In this document: positions 59,152-64,000 of the stretch, one piece after another
Layout of the letters: every line of letters begins with the position of its first letter
How positions within the stretch are numbered: the stretch's first letter is position 1
Assembly: GCA_003952965.2 (NCBI GenBank)
Contig: CM025856.1
Location: forward strand, 14,648,459-14,712,458
DNA length: 64,000 bases
Source: Morella rubra
Taxonomy: Eukaryota; Streptophyta; Magnoliopsida; Fagales; Myricaceae
Direction of reading: 5' to 3'
The notes under the pieces: model-generated
What the model saw: the letters and a program-made list of their open reading frames with translations, nothing else
Databases searched by the model: none
Told to the model about the DNA's origin: nothing
Program-made: the position numbers and the translations under genes

Positions 59152-61851
59152 CTTAAAAGCATAGCACTAGCCCAATACTGAGAATTGATTTTTCACCTCG
59201 TAAAGTACTTGACCACTCTGTTTTATCGTAAAATATTAGATGCCTATTATTCTGGCAGAATAAAGTACCTGACCACTCTAGTTTTTTATTTTTTTTATTT
59301 TTTATTTTTGTCTTAAAGGGGTAAGTAAGAGGTGCGACCATGGTTTTTCTACGCGTTCAAGCTGCACACAACTTTCTAGGAATATTTAGAGCCAATGATT
59401 TTCATTCTCAAAAAAAAAAAAAAAAAAAGGATCCGAGCTTGGTTTGGCATTAAATGTTATAATTAATTGATATCTACTTTAATTGTTCGGTTATGAAAGG
59501 TTCTTCAAATTTGTATAACATTTGGTAGTAGTGTGAATATATATGTAGATTATGGTTTTAATTGAAGTTTGTTCAAAGTTAGTAAAATCTTTTAAAGATA
59601 TTTGATTTGATTATAGATTGATTTTTATTGGTATTTGTAAAAAGGTGTAGATGATGAAATTCATTAATAAAAAAGTGTTAGAATTCAGTGGGAAAGGGGT
59701 GGAGAGAGAAGGGCTTAATGAATTTTTTTTTTTAAAAAAAAATTATTGGAGTTTATATGAAAAATTGTTAGAATTTGTGTTGAATTTTTTGATAATTTAG
59801 ATGTTCCATTAATTTGTATTTTTTTGCTTTTAGAAAATTTCTTCAAAATGGTGACTTTTTCAGACACAAACATCACCCAGATTTTTTGTATATTAGCCAA
59901 AATTTATTTAGATTTTTACTTACCCAAATTTTTTTAATTATATTTACTTCCCCTTCTCATTCCAACGTAAATGGCAACAGATAATCGACGAGAATAAGAA
60001 TATTAACAAATTAAAGAAAACATTAAACAAAAGAAAAGAAAGGAAAATGGAAAGCTTAGCATTAATATCTGCGAGCCACGCAAGCGCAATAGGGAAGAGC
60101 ATATAAGGCAGGTAAATTCCAATTCCCAGAAGGTTACATTGATATTTCCCCAATCGTACAGCAACTCTCGCAATTCTATGACCTACCTCTTTGCACTACA
60201 AAATCAGTTATTTTAGAATAATTATTTATTTATTTATCACATGTGTTTTGATTTTTATTATTATCGAGTACTTTATTGTTAAAGAGATGTCTATGGGATA
60301 TATTGTTGAATAATATTATAGAAAAGCCATGTTATTGATTAATTAAGGAATGAATGTGGGAAATATGATTTTTGAATCCTTGTTATAACTCAACATGTTC
60401 TAGACTGAAATACAAGTTTTTCTCTATTAAATAAGATGATGGATTCCATAATTAAAGTAATGACCTTATGCAGACAAATGGGTGCAGTAAACAAAATCAA
60501 TGATGTAGAGAATGATATTAATCATAATTAACTTATGATATTTTTAAACTTGAGAGATTTATATAAGTTTGATCTATTGTTTGCTTGTACTTTGTCTGAG
60601 TCATTTGGTAATAACATTTTTAGTTCAAATATTTTAGACAAAGTTAGGTAGTGTATGATAAATGGTTTTGCTTAAATGCTCGATATGGAATATACTATTC
60701 TCTGGTTGAGACAATATACTAATTATTGTATTTCAACTCAAAAAAGAAAATACTGACCAATGCAATTTTTTTGAAACTATTTTTCAAAGTTTATTATTAT
60801 GCAATATTTATTTATATACAAAATTATTTTTTAGACAATTTGGGAGGCGAACTGTTACCGAATGAAAATTAACAATTATATGACCTCCATTTTGGGACGA
60901 AACTTTTGTGCAGATTGACAAGTATTTCTAAGCGTATATCTCGTTTGTACGTAGGAATATATGGCCTTTATTCGGCCGAATATTTCCCAGATGCGTATTG
61001 ACCACCATTTTCCCATTCAATAAAGGGATATAATCACGTTATCCACAAAATGAAAAGAAAAGAAAAGAAAAGAGAACAAAACAAGAAGTAGGCCGAAGTT
61101 ATGGTTTGCACGACTTGAAAGCATTTGTACATGTCCAATTGAGACCATTAAGTTCTAAGAATTAATGGAAGCCCCGCGTAAGCTGAAGGCGACAAAGATC
61201 GACTTGCAAAGTCTACCATCCGGCTAGCACATGTTAACATGTGTTGCATTTTTCAAGTGCAATTAAATCTTTCCTAAGATTTTAGCCAGAAGTAATAGCT
61301 TCTAGAGAAACAAAAATCTTGAGCTTGTATCTTGGTAGGCAGGTGCGAAACACCAAGCTACTATCTGTTCTATCTGGTCCTTAAGAATTTCTTATACCTC
61401 GATGAAAAGAAGTGAATGCTGAAGGATTGCAAGACATTCCTTGATATCTATTAATCATGAGAGACTTGTCAAGTTCAAGCTGACGTGCAGAAGACTCTTC
61501 TTCTAATTCCAACATCCTTATTAACCACCCTAAATAATAAACATACGATTTCAGGGCAGTCACTAAACATGGATCGCACAACTATACCATCAACCGTAAA
61601 TCAACATACAATCCTTTAATTTTATAGCTTGCAGATTTGTTTAGTTTCAAAATTTGAAATTTTTTCTAGCATAGAAACTTCTTTGTGTTGACGACAAGAA
61701 ACTTAACATCTGGTAAACAGTAGGTGTACTTTCGCGATTATGATGACGTATTTTATCAGAGAATATCTATTATTTGCTATCGTGCAACCAAATAACTCCT
61801 CAAAGGTTCCATACTATATTTCATGATTGTAACATAATTGAACCACCTGCT
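59152..61851. other. Upstream region of the intact Ole e 1 gene, with copia LTR remnant
   Basis: 60195-60885 is a diverged copy of the copia LTR family of elements A and B (plus orientation), without internal region. 60955-61600 is the duplicate of 46321-47000 and contains the shared unknown minus-strand frame (61381-61581). An AAAAG repeat lies near 61050, an A-tract at 59411-59428. The remainder, including 59440-59940, is AT-rich and unrecognised. Confidence 0.55.
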
Positions 61852-61858
61852 TATAAAA
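61852..61858 (+). promoter_or_regulatory. Likely TATA box of the intact Ole e 1 gene
   Basis: TATAAAA lies 69 bp before the start codon, leaving room for a transcription start about 30 bp downstream and a 40 bp leader. Position and sequence are canonical, but this is a motif call only. Confidence 0.55.
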
Positions 61859-61926
61859 GAATTTTGCATTGTAGCCTCTTCAATGCACCCATCCATCGTT
61901 CTCCCTTGTGCATTCATAACAAAGAG

Positions 61927-62822
61927 ATGGCTTTCAGTACACCTATCTTGATCCCTGCAACCTTTCTTCTCTTCTTGTCATTTTTAGTTATTGCCTCTGC
62001 TAGCGATTATGGGTATGCTCCAAAACCAGACTATGCGAAACCCAAAACCGAGGGAAACGATAAACCTTTCCCTTCAAAACCACAATATCATGAGAAACCA
62101 AAACTGAAAGGAGACGATACACATCTTCCCCCAAAACCAGATTATAAGAAACCAAATCCGGAACTGATAGTTGGTATTGAGGGGGTTGTTTTATGTAAAT
62201 CCGGTTCCAAGTATGTTCCCATTCAAGGTAATCTCTACGTCCAACTGTTCTTTGTGACATTCACCGATATCATTGATTCTTTTAACTACCAACATGCAAA
62301 TTAATATTCGAAAGGAGAGCTATCTTTATGCAAGCATGGGTCCAATGAGTCATCAAACAGTATGAGAGGTCTAATGTTCTCATTAATTATGTAATGGAGT
62401 CAAAAAAATGCAGGAAAAGAAGACCAATTTATAACGTTGACTTGTTTTGAGTTATTCATTTTTATTTTTATTTATTGGTAAATGCAGGAGCTGTGGCAAG
62501 GATAGCATGTCTAGCTACTGATGAGAACGGATACGAGACAGCTCCGTTCTCCATATTGAGTAACGAATGCGATGCGAACGGCTATTTCTTCGTGACGTTG
62601 CTCCATTCATTTCTTAAAAAGGGTTGGAAGATTAAGGACTGCAAGGCATATCTCTATAGTTCTCCCCTGGGGACTTGTCAAGTTCCTGTTGATGTAAACC
62701 ACGGTATCAGTGGTGCTCCCCTTTCTTCTTACCGTATCCTTAACAACAAGCATATTAAGTTATACTCTGTGGGGCCTTTCTTCTACACCTCAAAACCTCA
62801 GTCACTCCCCAATGGTTACTAG
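61927..62822 (+). CDS. Secreted proline-rich protein with Pollen Ole e 1 domain
   Basis: Predicted 211-residue cell-wall/apoplast protein. Exon 1 is 61927-62227, intron 62228-62487 (GT-AG), exon 2 62488-62822. Residues 1-26 form a signal peptide (FLLFLSFLVIASA, cut after ASA). Residues 30-80 are a Pro/Lys/Tyr-rich spacer with KPDY, KPQY and KPK repeats like those of proline-rich cell-wall proteins. Residues about 84-205 are the Pollen Ole e 1 domain, with VVLCKSGSKYVPI, CLATDENGYE, Cys128, KDCKAYL and GTCQVPV; five cysteines (90, 108, 128, 152, 164) are positioned for disulphides. I chose this ATG because it opens directly into the signal peptide. The molecular role of such proteins is poorly defined (wall structure; root or pollen development). 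It is the only intact one of three local copies. A TATA box lies at 61852. Confidence 0.9.
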
Positions 62823-64000
62823 ATATAATGATGAGTATGTTCTGAGTCATCTATTTTTCTACATGATTTATGAAGTTGTGGTGTGGGAATTGGTATGTAC
62901 GGGAATGCGAGTTCTGTTTGTAATTGCTGATTTTATTTGTGGGTGGAGGCTAAAGATTCACTGCCTCTGCCATTTGATCAGAATGATTTGTAATAAGCTT
63001 TACTTAGACCAAAAAAAAAAGATTTGTAATAAGTTTTATTCAATCAATAAGTGATCCACGAAACCTTTCTAATATCATCGTTTTAGAGAACATGAAGTTA
63101 TTGTTTTATCTATAAATAGCGAAGTTGAGGTTTGGGAAGTTACGTAGAATTAAGCGTGTTCTTCATTTTCTAAAACGTCACTAAATCTTTTTCGAGATTT
63201 AGCCCGAACGAACAGCTTCGAGTGAATCAAAGTTTCGAGCTTGTATTTTTATTTGTACGAAATTAACTTCTTTTGAAAATTTGACAAAACAAATAGCTTC
63301 TACTTATTATGTAAAGTTCGAGCTTCTATAATAGCAAATCTATATATAGCATAGAAGCAGATCTATATAGAGCAAAGCATATAACATAAAAATAAAAATA
63401 AATAAATAAATAATATATATATATATATCATAATAATAATAATAATAATAATATCTTAAATATCAAATCTCCAAACTATGATATGATGGAAAATGCTCAA
63501 TACCTTACTGTCGTATATCGGCTCCATTATAAACTAATGAAAACTACCCTTGACTCTCGATCTAAGGTCCCTCCTCAATAATAATAATAATAATATCACC
63601 TAAACCTTGATCAAACGCCAACACAGAGCCTACATAATCTGTTTTGGGCCTTGGTTATAACCTACCAAACAATTGAACTAAAATAGTAATAAACAAAGGC
63701 GGGAACCAATGGGGCCAGCTAGGGCTCGCCCCGATTCGCCACAGTAAATGGTTCAATTTTTTTTTAATAGCACATTTTAAGGAGGCCCGACCCCCTTAGC
63801 CCGCCCCCATATATTATTGCCTATTTATCAGAGCTTTCTTTTGCAACATATAGCACGTTCACGTTTCTCTCTCTCAAAAGTTGAGAGGCAATGTTTGACC
63901 CCCGCTCTCTTGAGAGTTGAAAATAAACGTGGCCTTTCAGGGGAAATGAGAATAACAGAAGGCCAAGAATTGGGCTATCAAAATGGGCTTCTTGCTCAAA
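62823..64000. other. 3' flank of the Ole e 1 gene and simple repeats
   Basis: 62823-63330 contains the presumed 3' UTR (AATAAG/AATAAGT near 63045) and is shared with the flank of the pseudogene at 57180-57590. TAAA/TA and AAT microsatellites lie at 63391-63455 and 63575-63593. The text around 63600-63660 resembles 45350-45425. No gene is seen in the last 340 bp. Confidence 0.55.

Noticed and set aside
58834-59181. 115-residue Gly/Glu/Arg-rich open frame
   Set aside because: It crosses the retroposon boundary and its duplication, with an antisense frame equally open; composition artefact.

Overview
This window is plant nuclear DNA, most likely from a woody core eudicot. The base composition is AT-rich, intron splicing follows GT-AG, and a 24-exon chloroplast RelA/SpoT-homologue gene can be read through. 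Many transposable elements of typical plant families are present, along with a fragment of plastid DNA. I cannot name the species from sequence alone.

Host genes are few. RSH1 (11683-19526, +) encodes a predicted 874-residue chloroplast (p)ppGpp-metabolising protein. An unrecognised acidic one-pass membrane protein lies at 21040-22651 (-), tail to tail with RSH1. A secreted proline-rich protein with a Pollen Ole e 1 domain (61927-62822, +) is the only intact member of a local family of three. The other two copies are dead. One (25555-32119, -) is cut by a hAT transposon in exon 1 and a CACTA transposon in its intron, with a solo LTR just upstream of its start codon. The other (56174-57179, +) has lost its promoter and signal peptide to a nest of old copia elements and carries a small solo LTR in exon 1.

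Layout. 1-2950: fossil copia element, running off the left edge. 2951-11350: gene-poor, with two short retroposons and a possible organelle-derived block. 11350-22700: the two host genes. 22700-33400: the transposon-riddled Ole e 1 pseudogene. 34055-40493: a 6.4 kb CACTA element carrying plastid trnP-trnW DNA, a broken transposon ORF, an AT-rich tandem array and a 590 bp palindrome. 40494-45050: a Mutator-type MITE, a hAT relic and a tandem pair of hAT-like ends. 45050-63700: a duplicated Ole e 1 locus, whose left copy is split by copia elements; one copia LTR contains a CACTA element that has captured exons of an ELMO-domain gene.

The most striking theme is that the CACTA elements carry foreign DNA with intact splice sites: an EamA/SLC35F-like transporter exon in the first, plastid DNA in the second and ELMO-domain exons in the third. 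Target-site duplications date the order of several insertions. All calls come from reading the sequence; no database search was run.
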